A program made the position numbers and the translations under genes. From Dendrophyllia cribrosa (lineage: Eukaryota > Cnidaria > Anthozoa > Scleractinia > Dendrophylliidae), in contig JAJLRJ010000010.1 of the NCBI GenBank assembly GCA_024195265.1, forward strand, positions 15,024,754 to 15,088,753: a stretch of DNA of 64,000 bases, written 5' to 3'. A model generated the notes under the pieces. The model did no database searches. It was not told where the DNA came from and saw only the letters and a program-made list of their open reading frames with translations. Of this stretch, positions 1 to 12,030 are shown piece after piece (position 1 is the stretch's first letter; every line of letters begins with the position of its first letter).

Positions 1-23
1 CCGTCAATCGATGTGGTTTCACA

Positions 24-3000
24 ATGGAGGAGGACGATTCGACTTCGCTGTCGCCGAAGACATGGCAGCTATGTCGGGTTACAGGCCCATCACTGGACCC
101 CAACAAATATTGGTATGTGCTGACGAAGAGTCTGTGTGGCAGCAGACCAAAAGACTTTGCGAAAAACGAAATATTTCGCAAATTTCCGGACGAGATTGTG
201 CTCGCGGAGACTCGCGAACTGAAGCCTGCCACCAATTGGGTGGCAATTAACAGGCAAGTCCACTTTCTTGGGTGCTTGATAACACATCAATAAATATTAT
301 GAGGGCATTAGTGTCTTATTTGAGTTTCAATGTACCCAGTGTTGTCTGATCTAACCACTCATGCTTAAAGGATAAATTGTTTCTTGTGCATAGCCAATCC
401 GTGTAACTGCCAAGGGAAGGTATCAGTCATGAGTTGTTGCTGATTTTCTTCGCGAGTTGTTGATTATTTTCTTGAATATGCACTATTTATTTGTATATTT
501 AATGGAATGTACATGCATGGTGCATCTATTGGCTTCAATCAAAATCAGTTTAACTTTTATAACCTATCATGCTTTTGGGGGGTACAAGACAACAGTATCC
601 ATCTCACTCATCTCAAACATTACACTAAAGTACGAAGCTGAACTGGAATTTCATGATGGGTGGTGTGATTAAAGCAAAAAAAAAATTATGTGGAAGAGAT
701 TGGATATTTTCTGGAACAACACATTCAAACAAACAACACTATCAGCAGCAATATTTATAATTTAGCGACCTTGCTAGCCTTTAGGGGAACAGGAACATTT
801 CCTTTATATTTATAAACATTAAAATTCTACATATAAATATCAACTTACTAAAATAATATTTGTTTTTCTATTTTGACTGTAACATGTGTTTTGTCTTAGT
901 AAAGCATTTAAAGGGGCTTAATACATACATGCATATTTCGTGATCAATCTGATCAATAAATTTCAATTCAGATTAGAAAAAACCTGTGTACATGTAGCTG
1001 CCACTGTTACCGAATTCACTAGGTATTCAATTAAAGTCAATATGTTGCCACCGGTAGTACAGTGTACATATCTCCCAATGATGGTTGTTCTTTTCACTTG
1101 ACCAACAAATCATCATTTGTTTTTTTTTGGCAGGCAAAAGTCGAGCTGCTGTTGGACTTGTGTCCATAATTATTAAATTTTATTAATAATAGTTCAGAGA
1201 GTGCTTTGTTTCTTTATCCACTTGCCATTGCAAACTGTAAAGAAAACATGTCAGTATATAACTTTCATAGTAGAGCTGATTGGTGATCATTTATGGCAAC
1301 ATGTTCTTTGATAGCATCAAAGCTGATCGGAATAATGACTTAATGTATTTTATAATTAGCTTTTTTAGTTACATCGTGTCACCGAGCACTGAGGGGTGGT
1401 TTAGGTGTGAGAGAAGCTGCCTCCCACCAATGCGTTCGGTTTCTGGTCTCTGCATCAGACACAAATGTATGTTGATTGAGTTTGTTGTTGGTTGTTGCTC
1501 CGAGAGGTTTTTCTCTGTCCAGTTTTCTTCTCTTGCTTATATGTTGTGCATTATATTAGGTTGATAATACTTATTTAAAATTATATATCTGTATCAGGAG
1601 TCATCTAAGTGCTATTGCAACAAAGAGTTATTTAAAATTATCCCAGTTTCATATCTACATAATATTAAGTCAACTTTTTTTAAAGTTATCTGGCAAAATA
1701 ACTACTTACATGTAATCATGCAAAATTCTGACACAACGAGAGAAACATGTATATGTTGTAGTTAATTTTTTATTTCAGGTAATTTTTGTTTTTCCTTTGT
1801 TTCAAAGCCATTAGCATATATTACCATACCCAAAAACAATGGAAAAATAAAAATTACCTGAGATAAAAAATTAACTACAACATATATATTTAACTAACTG
1901 TTATTTTTGCAGGAAACAACTTACCCAACTGATTTCAAACTTGAATGAACAGAAGGACAAAATAAAGAAAAATGGGATTGTTGTAGATGGGAAGAAGTAC
2001 CAAATTGCATTTACAGGTATTTTATATATGTTGTGGTTTAAATTTTTCTTTGGTTTAAAAATTTTCAAACCAGTTTGATTTTGATTTTCCTTTGTCTCAG
2101 ATTCATTATCATAATGTGACACAAAAGAAAACAAAAATTGAACTGGTTTAAAAAATTTGAACCACAACATATACAAGTCAATGACACTCTTGCTGTACAT
2201 GCAATTGTGTAGGGTTGTACGAGTCATTTTCATATCTGCAATCATATGAAATTCGTGAAAAATAATTGTAGAAAAACTGATTGTAGTTTAATTTTGATTT
2301 CATTTTGCTCCAGATTTATTAACATATCATGAGACACAAAATTCAAAATCAAACTAGTTTGGAATCATTTTAAACCTATGTTCTGACATTTCTTTTGTAT
2401 GGACCATGATGCACTTGGTCTGTATGCTCTGCCTTTTTCTGTTTGACCCTCCCACTCAATCAATAAGTACATAATTTTGAACTAATAATCCACATTAATT
2501 TTTAGTTTAATTTAACATGATCATTCAATTAATTATTTTTTATAATTGACAGGGTGATGCATAAACCTGTGTGTGATAAAAAGTTATGAGCGAGTTGTTT
2601 TATTTTATGCAGAGGCCCTGCAGGGTAGGGGGTCCCATGTCAGTTGTTTGTCTGTATTTTAAAATACCCAGTGTCTGTGTTTTCCATTCCGTTTGTTGCT
2701 AATTCTCGGCCTTGGCGTCACTTGACTTTTTGAATTTTGCCCTTGCCTTTTATGTGCTGCTGCTTGTCAGAATTTCCATGTACCCTAGCAGGGCCTTTAT
2801 ACAATTTTGTACATACTTATTCTGTTACAACATCAATTAAAACTTAGTTTTCTTGTGACAGTTACCCTTGACTATAAAGTTCTCCTGTTGCTACTCCAAA
2901 AAACTGACGATAAGGACTTTGTTCTTGGAGGGAAAGGATATGACAAGGAATACTGTTTTATTTGTGATGCTATCAGAGTAATTAAGAGTCAATATATTTT

Positions 3001-4810
3001 AATTGTTTAATTAAAACAATCTTGTGAATTGTTTTACTTAACATTTTTTGTTTATGGGTATTATTTATTGTGCTTGATGTCATTAAAATTTTAAATTTTG
3101 GTGTGCTTACATATTTGCAGGTGGGCTTATTATCAGAGGGAGTTTTGCTCTTGAAAAATGGAAGGGATTTTGCTAAAATGGTACACTGTGCTAATTAATC
3201 TGTTAATCTTCCCTGTGCCTTAATGGGTAGAATATACCTGAGGGCCATGGACGAATTTTTCCTCTCCGCTGAGACTGTCACCTTGACGTGGTGGAGGGGC
3301 TTCAGTGTCTCTATGACCCTTGGACCTATCCTAGCAAATGTCAGGTAGAAAACCTGTACCAGGAAGGTCCACGGAGAGAGTCCAGACAAAGAACAGTCTC
3401 CTAGTAGCAAATGGGTGTAATAGGTACATGTAGGTTATGCCAGTTAACCCTTTAATAGTCCCTAACAGTGATCATTGCTAAAATTCTCCTAGAAATACCA
3501 ATGCTTAATTAATCAGAGAGGTAATGAGAATTACAGACATGATCAACCAAGATGATATTAATAATAATAATCACTTTATTTAACTTCACTTTATTTAACT
3601 TCCCTTTATTAAACTTCCCCACGCTAATGGGAACAAGAAAGGAGAATTTGTATTTTGATCTTAGGGATTGAAGGGTTAAAGCTGATTTGCTGTTAAATTA
3701 ATCAAGCCTGTGCCATTGTTGTGATAAAAATTCCTGAAGGTAATTGCATTAACCTGCCCTGTACCATTGTGGATTGAATATACCTGAATTGAATATACAT
3801 TAATCTGCTCTGTGCTCTCATGGGTAGAACATATACCTAAGGGTCAAAGTTAATTTGCCGTCGCATTAATCTGCTCTGTGCTCTCATGGGTAGAACATAC
3901 CTAAGGGTCAAAGTTAATTTGCCATCGCATTAATCTGCTCTGTGTTCTCATGGGTAGAAGATACCTAAGGGTCAAAGTTAATTTGCCGTCGCATTAATCT
4001 GCTCTGTGCTCTCATGGGTAGAACATACCTAAGGGTCAAAGTTAATTTGCTGTCGCATTTATCTGCTTTGTGCTCTCATGGGTAGAACATACCTAAGGGT
4101 CAAAGTTAATTTGCTGTCACATTAATCTGTTCTGTACCCTCATGGGTAGAACATACCTAAGGGTCAAAGTTAATTTGTCGTCGCATTAATCTTCTCTGTG
4201 CTCTCATGGGTAGAACATACCTAAGGGTCAAAGTTAATTTGCCGTCGCATTTATCTGCTCTGTGCTCTCATGGGTAGAACATACCTAAGGGTCAAAGTTA
4301 ATTTGCTGTCACATTAATCTGTTCTGTACCCTCATGGGTAGAACATACCTAAGGGTCAAAGTTAATTTGCCGTCGCATTAATCTGCTCTGTGCTCTCATG
4401 GGTAGAACATACCTAAGGGTCAAAGTTAATTTGCCGTCACATTAATCTGGTTTGTACCCTCATGGGTAGAACATACCTAAGGGTCAAAGTTAGTTTGCTG
4501 TCGCATTAATCTGCTCTGTGCTCTCATGGGTAGAACATACCTAAGGGTCAAAGTTAATTTGCCGTCGCATTAATCTGCTCTGTGCCCTCATGGGTAGAAC
4601 ATACCCAAGGGTCAAAGTTAATTTCCCGTTGCATTAATCTGTCCGGTACCATGTGGGATATACATTGTATGTGTGCTTGGCAGTTAATTTGCCATCTTGT
4701 AGTGCAGTAAATAGTGTTTGTTATGAGATATAATTTATTTTCTTTGTTCGCAGCAACTGGAGAGATGTGAAGATGATGAGGAACAGTTTATTGATAACTG
4801 TGGAGCCAAG
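24..4810 (+). CDS. 3' part of an unrecognised multi-exon gene (five exons)
   Basis: Five exons join in one frame with matching phases: 24-253, 1913-2016, 2862-2977, 3121-3180 and 4754-4810. Intron 1 has a GC donor (GCAAGT at 254) and a GCAG acceptor; the others use GT-AG. The frame is also open from base 3, so the ATG at 24 may be internal and the gene may begin outside the window. Joined, the exons encode about 188 residues: a Trp/Tyr-rich first part, a Lys-rich helix (KDKIKKNG), a VDGKKYQIAFT strand, then a hydrophobic DYKVLLLLL run and a CFIC cysteine pair (EYCFICDA), and an acidic last exon (CEDDEEQF). No stop was found, so it continues downstream. I do not recognise the family. The hydrophobic run followed by a Cys pair recalls uncharacterised, possibly transposon-derived cnidarian proteins, but this is memory, not evidence. 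Phase agreement at four junctions is the main support. Confidence 0.65.
1749..1890. repeat. hairpin MITE in intron 1
   Basis: About 45-base arms (starting ATATGTTGTAGTTAATTTTT) are inverted around a short loop. The element lies just upstream of the exon at 1913. Confidence 0.75.
2024..2174. repeat. second hairpin MITE, in intron 2
   Basis: The left arm begins ATATGTTGTGGTTTAAATTT and the right arm ends AAATTTGAACCACAACATAT. Its outer bases resemble the hairpin at 1749, so the two may be related. A weaker, decayed third hairpin (arms GTTTAATTTTGATTT and AAATCAAAC) follows at about 2283-2362. Confidence 0.75.
2612..2797. repeat. short inverted-repeat element, GGCCCTG ends
   Basis: AGGCCCTGCAGGGTA at the left is matched inversely by TACCCTAGCAGGGCCT at the right. 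The interior is about 150 bases with no coding sign. No clear target duplication was found. Confidence 0.55.
3788..4640. repeat. 64-bp minisatellite, about 13 copies
   Basis: A unit of about 64 bases is repeated head to tail. It contains CTCATGGGTAGAACATACCT, AAGGGTCAAAGTTAATTTG and CATTAATCTGCTCTGTG. Copies differ at a few positions, mainly in the GCCGTCGC/GCTGTCAC part. The array lies in the intron between the exons at 3121 and 4754. A degenerate monomer occurs near 3200-3240. Confidence 0.95.
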
Positions 4811-5394
4811 GTAACCACCAGTATAATTTAATGGTAGCATACCGGTAAAGGTTCCTCTTACTGCGAAAAAACACCTGGTATGGGGGTAACCTTATGTCCA
4901 GTTTATCTTTGAGGTATATGAAAGGGGGACAAATTTGTGTCACATGTACATATATGTGAAAGGGCTACCATTTCAAAAAAAGTTGTATTCAAGGGGTTGA
5001 ACCTCTGGGTGAAGCCTTCTTGTATAAATATTTGTTGAGTATTCCCCACTCCCCCAATGGTTTTTTGCACTGCAGAATAAGCATAGTTGTCACAAATTAT
5101 ATTTTTTATTCTGTTTGAGCCATTTTGGATAACATTTATGTAGGTTACAAAAAAGTTCATTTTATTTATAATACTGGAGCCTGATACTGGAGGTTTAACA
5201 ATCGAGTACATAATTTATACATTTGTAAATATAAAAAGAAATGATAACAAAACTTTTTGATTCCTTAATTAGATACATTGTTATTATTTTCATTAAAATA
5301 TCAATATTACTAAACAATGAAGAACAAAACTTTTGGATTCTGTCGTTTATGTCAAAGTAATGTCTGGACCCAATTACAACAACAACAACAACGT

Positions 5395-5667
5395 TTATTC
5401 GTACTGTACCCATCTGCTCTTGGCTTCGGGATTTAGAAACGAGTTAGCCATTTCCGCCACGCCGCTTAAAAATTCCTTGTAGCCGGGTTCTTGACTCGGA
5501 GACACTTTTGGAACCGGCAAATCCACAGGCTCGGTTTCACCAGGTTTGTAAAACTGTATTTCGGCTTCCTGTAAAACATGCCCCATCTTGTCCGTGTGCT
5601 TTTGAAGTGATCTTCGTGTGGCAAACTTGCGCAGGCAGGTGGAGCATTTCGTTTTAAAGGAAGGCAT
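5395..5667 (-). CDS. small single-exon C2H2 zinc-finger protein, 90 aa
   Basis: The open frame runs from an ATG at 5667 to a TAA at 5395. Residues 8-30 form one C2H2 finger: Cys-x2-Cys, 12 residues, His-x5-His (CSTC...KHTDKMGH), with Phe and Leu at the usual core positions. The remaining 60 residues are Pro/Glu-rich and end in WVQYE, with no second finger. A lone finger with an x5 His spacing could bind RNA, DNA or protein; the role is unknown. An AAC-type microsatellite (5377-5392) lies just past the stop. The neighbouring plus-strand gene points toward it. It may be a complete small gene or the only coding exon of a longer one. The finger makes chance unlikely, but no promoter or transcript evidence is available. 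Confidence 0.6.
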   Translation of the reverse strand: MPSFKTKCSTCLRKFATRRSLQKHTDKMGHVLQEAEIQFYKPGETEPVDLPVPKVSPSQEPGYKEFLSGVAEMANSFLNPEAKSRWVQYE

Positions 5668-5747
5668 GTTTCATTCGAACAGTGTGCGAATGCTGGGTTT
5701 TAAAAATGGAAGCTGTGAAATCACAATTTCCGGTTCTTGTGAAATGA

Positions 5748-5990
5748 CGAGGTAAGGGACGGACCATTAGATTTTTGAGGGGGGGTGTTGGGTGATTTTG
5801 AAAAAAAATATCCTGCAAGCCAACTCTCCTGGGAAAAAATATCCTGCAACTGCGAAAGCCCGACTTGAAGCTTTGTTCTTTTAGCAAAAAAAATTCCTGC
5901 AGCGACACTGCTAAAAGAAAAAATTTCGAGCACGCACAAGATCACCCACCCCCTCCCTCAAAAGTTAAATGGTCGGCCCCTAAACATTAG
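5748..5990. repeat. dispersed repeat with GGACCATTAGATTTTTGAGG end
   Basis: The stretch contains three AAAAAATATCCTGCA-like pieces and ends AGCACGCACAAGATCACCCA...GTCGGCCCCT. The right end recurs at 58567-58650 (GAGCACGGACAAGATCACCCA...GTTCGCCCCC). The ends are weakly inverted (GGACCATTAG against AATGGTCGGCCCC). Open frames here are chance. Confidence 0.65.
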
Positions 5991-6364
5991 TAGCATGGCT
6001 TAGCTTACGGAAATCTACGGTAGTTTCGAAATGATACCGGTAACCTGTGTACTGCCACCCCCTCGTACAAAAATCGATTTTTTTTTCCTGATTGGACAGG
6101 GTGGTTGTAGACTAATTCTGAATGTAATTAAATAGATCTAAATTGTACGAAAACTCCTCTTGTATTTAGATTTTCACTTCAAACGAAACGTAGAAAAACA
6201 ATGTGGTCTAAGCATTTCACATAATATGTTCCTCGAACGCTGGCGTAGGGGACTTATATACTTTAATCCCTTGCAATACAGGCGTACAGTACAGTAAAAA
6301 GTAGTTAATCAAAAAAATCAAATATCCCTGAAATTCACAAGTCTGTGTCGTTTCTTTTATTTAT

Positions 6365-6810
6365 AAATGCCCGGCAGCCGGGCACGGTCTTAAATAGACT
6401 AAATGCCCGGCAGTCAGAAATTTTCACAGAATTTCGACTGAACGTCTCACTCAAACCTCTTAAGAGTATTCAAAGTTCGTTTAGAAATGTCAAGCGATCC
6501 CAAAATTATTTTGATTTTCCAGTTGACGAAATGCCAAGCTTCGGCATAAAGATCGCTATGTTCTCGACACTTAGAAAATTTTATGCAGACTGCCGGGCTC
6601 GGCCTCAAATAATACCCGGCAGTCAGAAATTTCCACAGAATTTGAATGAACGTCTCACTCAAACCTCTTAAGATTACTCAAAGTTCGTTTGAAAATGCCA
6701 AGCGATTCCCAAAATTATTTGAAAGCATTATTTTAAGTCAAAATTCTGTGAAAATGTTTGACTGCCGGGCATTTAGTCTATTTGAGACCGTGCCCGGCTG
6801 CCGGACATTT
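6365..6810. mobile_element. foldback element with about 70-bp inverted ends
   Basis: The left end (ATGCCCGGCAGCCGGGCACG, then GACTAAATGCCCGGCAGTCA and TTTTCACAGAATTT) is matched inversely at 6740-6810. The interior holds a direct repeat: CGTCTCACTCAAACCTCTTA occurs at about 6442 and 6650, each followed by CAAAGTTCGTTT. No coding frame of interest was found. Confidence 0.85.
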
Positions 6811-6849
6811 AGCCACAGCGTATTTATATCTTGAAAGCTTCTTATCGTG

Positions 6850-8220
6850 ATCACTATTTTCATAATTGATATAATGAAAGGTTAACGCGTTACTTTTATT
6901 GACATGTGGCTTGGTCACCCCTGGTTCTTTAACACCTTCGGTTCACCTCACCAGACAAAAGAATTCTAGGAATTTGCAGTTACGTTCCAAATTCTTTGAT
7001 GTGCCGCCATAATCCGTGCAAAAATTTTGTTGGTTGCGGCTTGTCGTGTAATAAAACATCTGGACTTTGGGACTGGACTTCTGTGGATTATGGATTAGGG
7101 AATGCGTATCATATTAATGTAGATTTTTACTGACTTTATTGCTTTTTGTGGTTACTAGGTTACTAGTAACCACTATGCTGTCACCTGTGTAAGTAAGTCC
7201 GACTTTCCGAAGCGCGAAGTTGTGCCAAGTTCACCCGATTGCTGTACGATGAGACAGTTCTGATAGCTTCGGATTAGACTACTCGATTGTCAAGGCAGTT
7301 CTGTTTGTACGTGCGCGCTTTGGATTCGTGGAAAAGGTAAACGGAGCTTTCTCGTTATTTTTACTGCTTTACCAAGCACAGCTTTCACCAAATGTGGCCA
7401 AGTATTGTTTTCAAATATTATTTTAGGTATTTTCGTGGTTTGGAAAAAGGTTTTAGTGAAAAATCGAGCTGTGAATCGAAGTGTTTGTTAGCAGACCATG
7501 AGCTATCCGAACTCATGATTCAAACGCCGCCAGCATTTCATTTCTGTACCTTTGACCATTCAGAACTGTTTTTTTTATTAGCGAAAGCATTATTATACGA
7601 ATCATTTTTCCGGATAAGATTGGCATTCTATTACACAGGAAAAGTCGGCGATTTTAGAAAGTATAATAAAAATAGGTTGCTGAATTGAATTATTTTGTGA
7701 TGTTTATTATATTTTCGCAGACGCTAGCCGGTTCCTCGCAGTAATTAGGATACAATATATCGCCAAGACTTCCAGAAGCAGAAAACCACTGAATTCTGAA
7801 AGGTGTTTGACTCTTTTAATCAAAGGAAAGACATTTTCATTCAAGGAAATATGAGTTTCATTCAAAAGTTTTGACCTTTTATAGAAAATATATTTTAGAT
7901 TCAGTGATTATAAAAACAGCTTGATATCAAATTACATTTGACATAAAATTTGCACAAAGCAAAATTGTGTATTTGCGACAACACTTGGAAAAAACTTATT
8001 ACAGATGGCAAAATCAAAGCATTTTTTTAAAGAACCAGCTTTAAGTTATGGAAACATTTCATTTCGATTTGGTCTTAAAATCACGGAAAGATTTTAGTGA
8101 ATGCGTCACGCAACGTTTATTTACAAAATGTTTGACCAATTCATAGCAATTCTCACCAAAGATTTGAAATCTGTAAAAAAATCCCGGATCTCCTGAATGC
8201 GATTTCCTGTTTATTTAGGG
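6850..8220. other. no gene recognised
   Basis: AT-rich sequence with no convincing exon. A perfect 26-base palindrome (GTGGTTACTAG/CTAGTAACCAC type) lies at about 7149-7174. A chance frame at 7392-7688 shows no family features. Confidence 0.4.
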
Positions 8221-8224
8221 CCTA

Positions 8225-8375
8225 CAAAAAGTTAATGGCCATCCGGGCAGGAGGGGGTATCTGGGTTAAAAATCAAGCTGCGAGGGTTGGTCGGCCTGGC
8301 CGGGAAATCCGGGCGGGGGAGGGGTAAAAAAATATTGCATCCGTCGGGGGGGGGGGGGGGGGGGGGGGGGGGATT
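8225..8375. repeat. G-rich repeat ending in a run of about 27 G
   Basis: A G-rich tract (CCATCCGGGCAGGAGGGGG) leads into a long G homopolymer at about 8346-8372. The homopolymer length is unlikely to be reliable in the assembly. Confidence 0.6.
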
Positions 8376-10041
8376 TTTTCTGGAATAACACATTTTACAC
8401 TGGTCGCATGCGATTAAGTAACACAGGAAAACTAAATCTTTATTGATTATCAAATTTCTTTTTACAGCATGTCATCTACTGCCTATTTTTTTAAGTAGTC
8501 TTTTCAAATGTAACAGAAATAATTCACAGCTTGGAAAGTTATAGACGAGTGTGGATTTGATCGGAATCAATAAATTAAATATTAAAAGCGAGCACAGAAA
8601 AATTGGTAACTTCAATCGCGCGTCTTAGAGTCTCTTGCGCATGAGTATAGGCTAAGTGTAGCCTCTTGTTTTTATGTAAAAGCCTTCGCGAGTTTAGCAA
8701 TTCCCACGCGCGCCTTCGCGCAATCAAAAAAATCCGGATTCTATAAGATCAACAGTTGCTCATGATCTGTTCTGACTACCGCTGACTGTTGCGTGTGATC
8801 GTGCGGGCAGCTACTGTTTGGAGAGTTTCGGAGTCAGTTTAGGATACAATGTACGCGATTTGCCGCCGATTTGGTGTTTGAAGTTGTTTACTGCTTAGAA
8901 GATCATTTAGTAGCCGTTAAAGACAGCTTCCTGGACTCACCTTTAGAGATTTTATCACAACTTCTGGCTTGTTAAGCCATGTCTGTCAAATAGCATCAAG
9001 CGAAAACACGTGTCGGATCACGGCATCAAATCAAATCAAAGCTCAAATCATCTTCAATGCTGGACACTCTGCGTAGCGTGAGAATTGGCAGGTATTTACT
9101 TTCACAATATGGGTAAAAGACTAGTTTTACCATATAAATAAACTACATAGATTGATATCAATCAGCTCAGGCACGTAGGGCCAGCTGTGGTACCACGGTT
9201 TGAAACGTGCGGTAGAGAATTTACCGAATTTATTTGCAAATAAACCGTCAATTTCATCGTAAGTTTACCTGTCTTTCGTACGCATATTTATTACTTCGGG
9301 AGTGTTTTGCTATAAATTAATCTCTCTACCGGGTCTGTTCACTGTGTCCCTGACGAGAATGACAGACCTTCTGAGCAGATAAAATTTTCCATATTATCAA
9401 GGCTATGTTGTAAGTTTTTAGTTAGCTCACTAAAGTACATGTTTTTGAATTTTAATGTTTAGGTTCAACTGATTATTTCAAAATCCAAATTTGTCACCAA
9501 CTGTTCCGTTTTCGTTCGAGTTTTTGCTGTCTTCTGTTCGTCCAGTTAAGTTTTAATTCAATTTTATTTTTAAGTTGGACTTTTTGGTGTTTTTTCGGTG
9601 TGACACAAACGAATAATCTAGCCCATTAGGGACTGTGTAATAATTATCAGGAGGGGGGGGGGGGGGCGGAAAATGAGCTTCAAGTAGGAAAATATTAGGT
9701 AATACCCCCCCCCCCCCCCTTCAAAAGAACTAAATTTAGTTATTGCCCCCCCCCCCCCCCGATCAGTCAGAAATTTTGTATGACCCCCCCCCCCCCCCCC
9801 CCCTTCACACACTTTTTATATACAAATACCCAGCATTTTCTTAATATACACCCACCTGTTATTGCTACGAGGTTTGTTCCAGACGTGGATATACAGCAAT
9901 ACTACATGTTTACTTGTTGGACATCCATATCTGGAACAAACATGACCTCGAAGCAGTGTTCGACAAAGCCATCCGATTCCACTTCAGAATCACTTCATTG
10001 CAAATCCGAGTTGCTTGCACTGGAACTCATTTCCTCGTTAA

Positions 10042-10836
10042 CGTGCTCTTGGGTTTCTCGTGGGATGCAAGAATGATCACCACGAGCGTACTGGAGAACT
10101 CGTGCAACCAGTGCCATTTTACCTCACTGATCTTAAAGGTGGTCAGACATGAGGGGTCATGTAGCAGGGACATGTAGCAGGGACATGTCGCAGCGACATG
10201 TAGCAGCGACAAAAGGTTGTGTAGTACACACTGAGGGACATGTAGCAGGGAGTGTAGCGGGGACATGTAGCAGAGAAAAAATCATAGCGCTTGCACACCG
10301 TATAAAAATGTCGCGGGGACATGTCTCAGGGACATGTTGCAGCGACAGGTCCCCTCCTGTGAACTGATGCTATCATAATTGTGCAACACCAATTTTGGGT
10401 ACATTTTGTTCCCCGCGACGTGTCCCATGAAGTTCAACAAGTTGAACACCGTGAGACATGTCGCGGGGACAAAATGTCCCCAAGATTGGTGTTGCACAAT
10501 TATGATAGTATAAGTTCACACGACGGGACGTGTCGCTGCAACATGTCCCTGAGACATGTCCCCGCGACATTTTCATACGGTGTGCAAGCGCTATGATTTT
10601 TTCTCTGCTACATGTCCCCGCTACACTCCCTGCTACATGTCCCTCAGTGTGTACTACACAACCTTTTGTCGCTGCTACATGTCGCTGCGACATGTCCCTG
10701 CTACATGTCCCTGCTACATGACCCCTCATGTCTGACCACCTTTAAGATCAGTGAGGTAAAATGGCACTGGTTGCACGAGTTCTCCAGTACGCTCGTGGTG
10801 ATCATTCTTGCATCCCACGAAAAACCCAAGAGCACG
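10042..10836. mobile_element. TTAA-flanked near-perfect palindrome built of ACATGT motifs
   Basis: The left arm begins CGTGCTCTTGGGTTTCTCG and the right arm ends with its reverse complement. TTAA borders both ends (10038-10041 and 10837-10840). The centre lies near 10439. The arms are packed with 8-14 base variants of GGGACATGT(A/C)GC(A/G). The inner part, from AAAGGTGGTCAGACATGAG inwards, recurs alone at 24563-24907. The open frames on both strands are by-products of the repeat. Confidence 0.9.
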
Positions 10837-10962
10837 TTAAATTTAAATTCAAATTTATTTTGAACCAGTGCAAAATATTTCAACTGGAGCAAAATATTTT
10901 CACCAGGGCAAAATATTTGCACTGGTATATAACTATATTCTACTGTTCAAATGTTGTTGACA

Positions 10963-11120
10963 ATAGCACAATTTCGACGTATTAAAATTTAACTTGAAAC
11001 AAAAGACAACACTACGAGGCTTAGGGAAATAAACCATATAAATCCTTACTATCATTCCCCTAAGCTTCGCAGTACTGGTCTTGTTTCAAGTTGAATTTTA
11101 ATATATCGAAATTGGGCTAT
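10963..11120. repeat. hairpin MITE
   Basis: ATAGCACAATTTCGACGTAT...ACTTGAAACAA...GAGGCTTAGGG is matched inversely by CCCCTAAGCTTCG...TTGTTTCAAGT...GAAATTGGGCTAT. Arms are about 65 bases. It is nested in the 9629-11410 element. Confidence 0.8.
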
Positions 11121-11419
11121 TCAAATTTAAAAAGGCAGAAACGCTTTATCACAATATTCGTCTCTATATTATAGAGATAGAGAAGAATAGATAATCGTAT
11201 TGCAACAGATTGAAATTCAGTTCAGCCACAGAACAGATCATCATGTCTTTCAGTGAGAACTTGAAATAAAATGTAAAGCCCTCCTCCTCCTGAGTGACTT
11301 ATTTTACTTTGAGCCCCCCCTATCCTTGCTTTGATTTTACTTCATGCCCCCCCCCCCCCCCCTCTGGTTTTCCGCCCCCCCCCCCCTCCTGATAATTATT
11401 GCACAGTCCCTTAGTCCAA

Positions 11420-12026
11420 AACATTTTATAAATAAAGGTTTACAACAGGTATTAAAACATTTAGGGTGAAAATCTAATGCTTTACTGTTTTAATTTAAAT
11501 GATAGCATATGTCGCATACCCGGGGTCGCATATTAAGGTTTCTTTCTTTGCTACAATTCTTTTTCGTCTAACTTGAAACTTGAGTATTGAACTCCGGAAG
11601 CAATTTGTCATGAATGTAAGGAATTAACTAAGGTCGTACTAGTAGATACAGTCTCAGATATACGCGAATTTCGTTTAAAACAGGACAAAAGTAACCTACT
11701 GTAGCACGATAAAAGCCGCGCGCCGCCATATTTGTTTTGATATCTCGCACTCTTTCGCGCGTGACGCACGATAGTGACCGGCTCCCGCGAGGAAACTGGT
11801 ACCAGCCACCTTAATGAGCGAAAACAATGCCTCTAGGTACCTGCATTTTACATTTTTGTATTCCCTGCAAAACAAGATCGTCAAATGAATAAATTATAGG
11901 TTTTGTGGAGAACGTAAACACACGACGGTTTTCCTTTCTCCATTTGAAAATTAAAGTCGTCCCTACGAATTGAACAGGGGACCAAAAATTACTGCGTAAA
12001 CGAAGATGATTGACAGATCGGGAAAG
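11420..12026. other. no gene recognised
   Basis: AT-rich sequence without a convincing exon or an assignable repeat. Confidence 0.3.
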
Positions 12027-12030
12027 TTAA

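Larger units (their letters stand above)
9629..11410. mobile_element. TTA-flanked inverted-repeat element (PIF/Harbinger-type ends) with nested insertions
   Basis: GGGACTGTGTAATAATTATC at 9629 is matched inversely by GATAATTATTGCACAGTCCC ending at 11410. Both ends are followed inward by G/C homopolymers and a GGAAAA/TTTTCC piece. TTA directly flanks both ends (9626-9628 and 11411-11413), the 3-bp target size typical of PIF/Harbinger elements. Inside are G and C runs at 9652-9800 and two further inverted-repeat elements (10042-10836 and 10963-11120). No transposase is present, so it is non-autonomous. Confidence 0.75.

Noticed and set aside
3195..3410. Minus-strand frame with KPLHHVKVTVSAERK
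   Set aside because: No start context, domain or splice support; likely part of a dispersed repeat.
3788..4640. Regular repeat array considered as CRISPR
   Set aside because: Units are contiguous and related over their full length with no unique spacers; the setting is eukaryotic.
6345..6834. Frames with VSLKPLKSIQSSFRN and VSLKPLKITQSSFEN
   Set aside because: Both come from the internal direct repeat of the foldback element.
10027..10922. Many overlapping frames on both strands with MSRGHVAGTC-like words
   Set aside because: They arise from the ACATGT-motif palindrome; identical frames appear in both arms.
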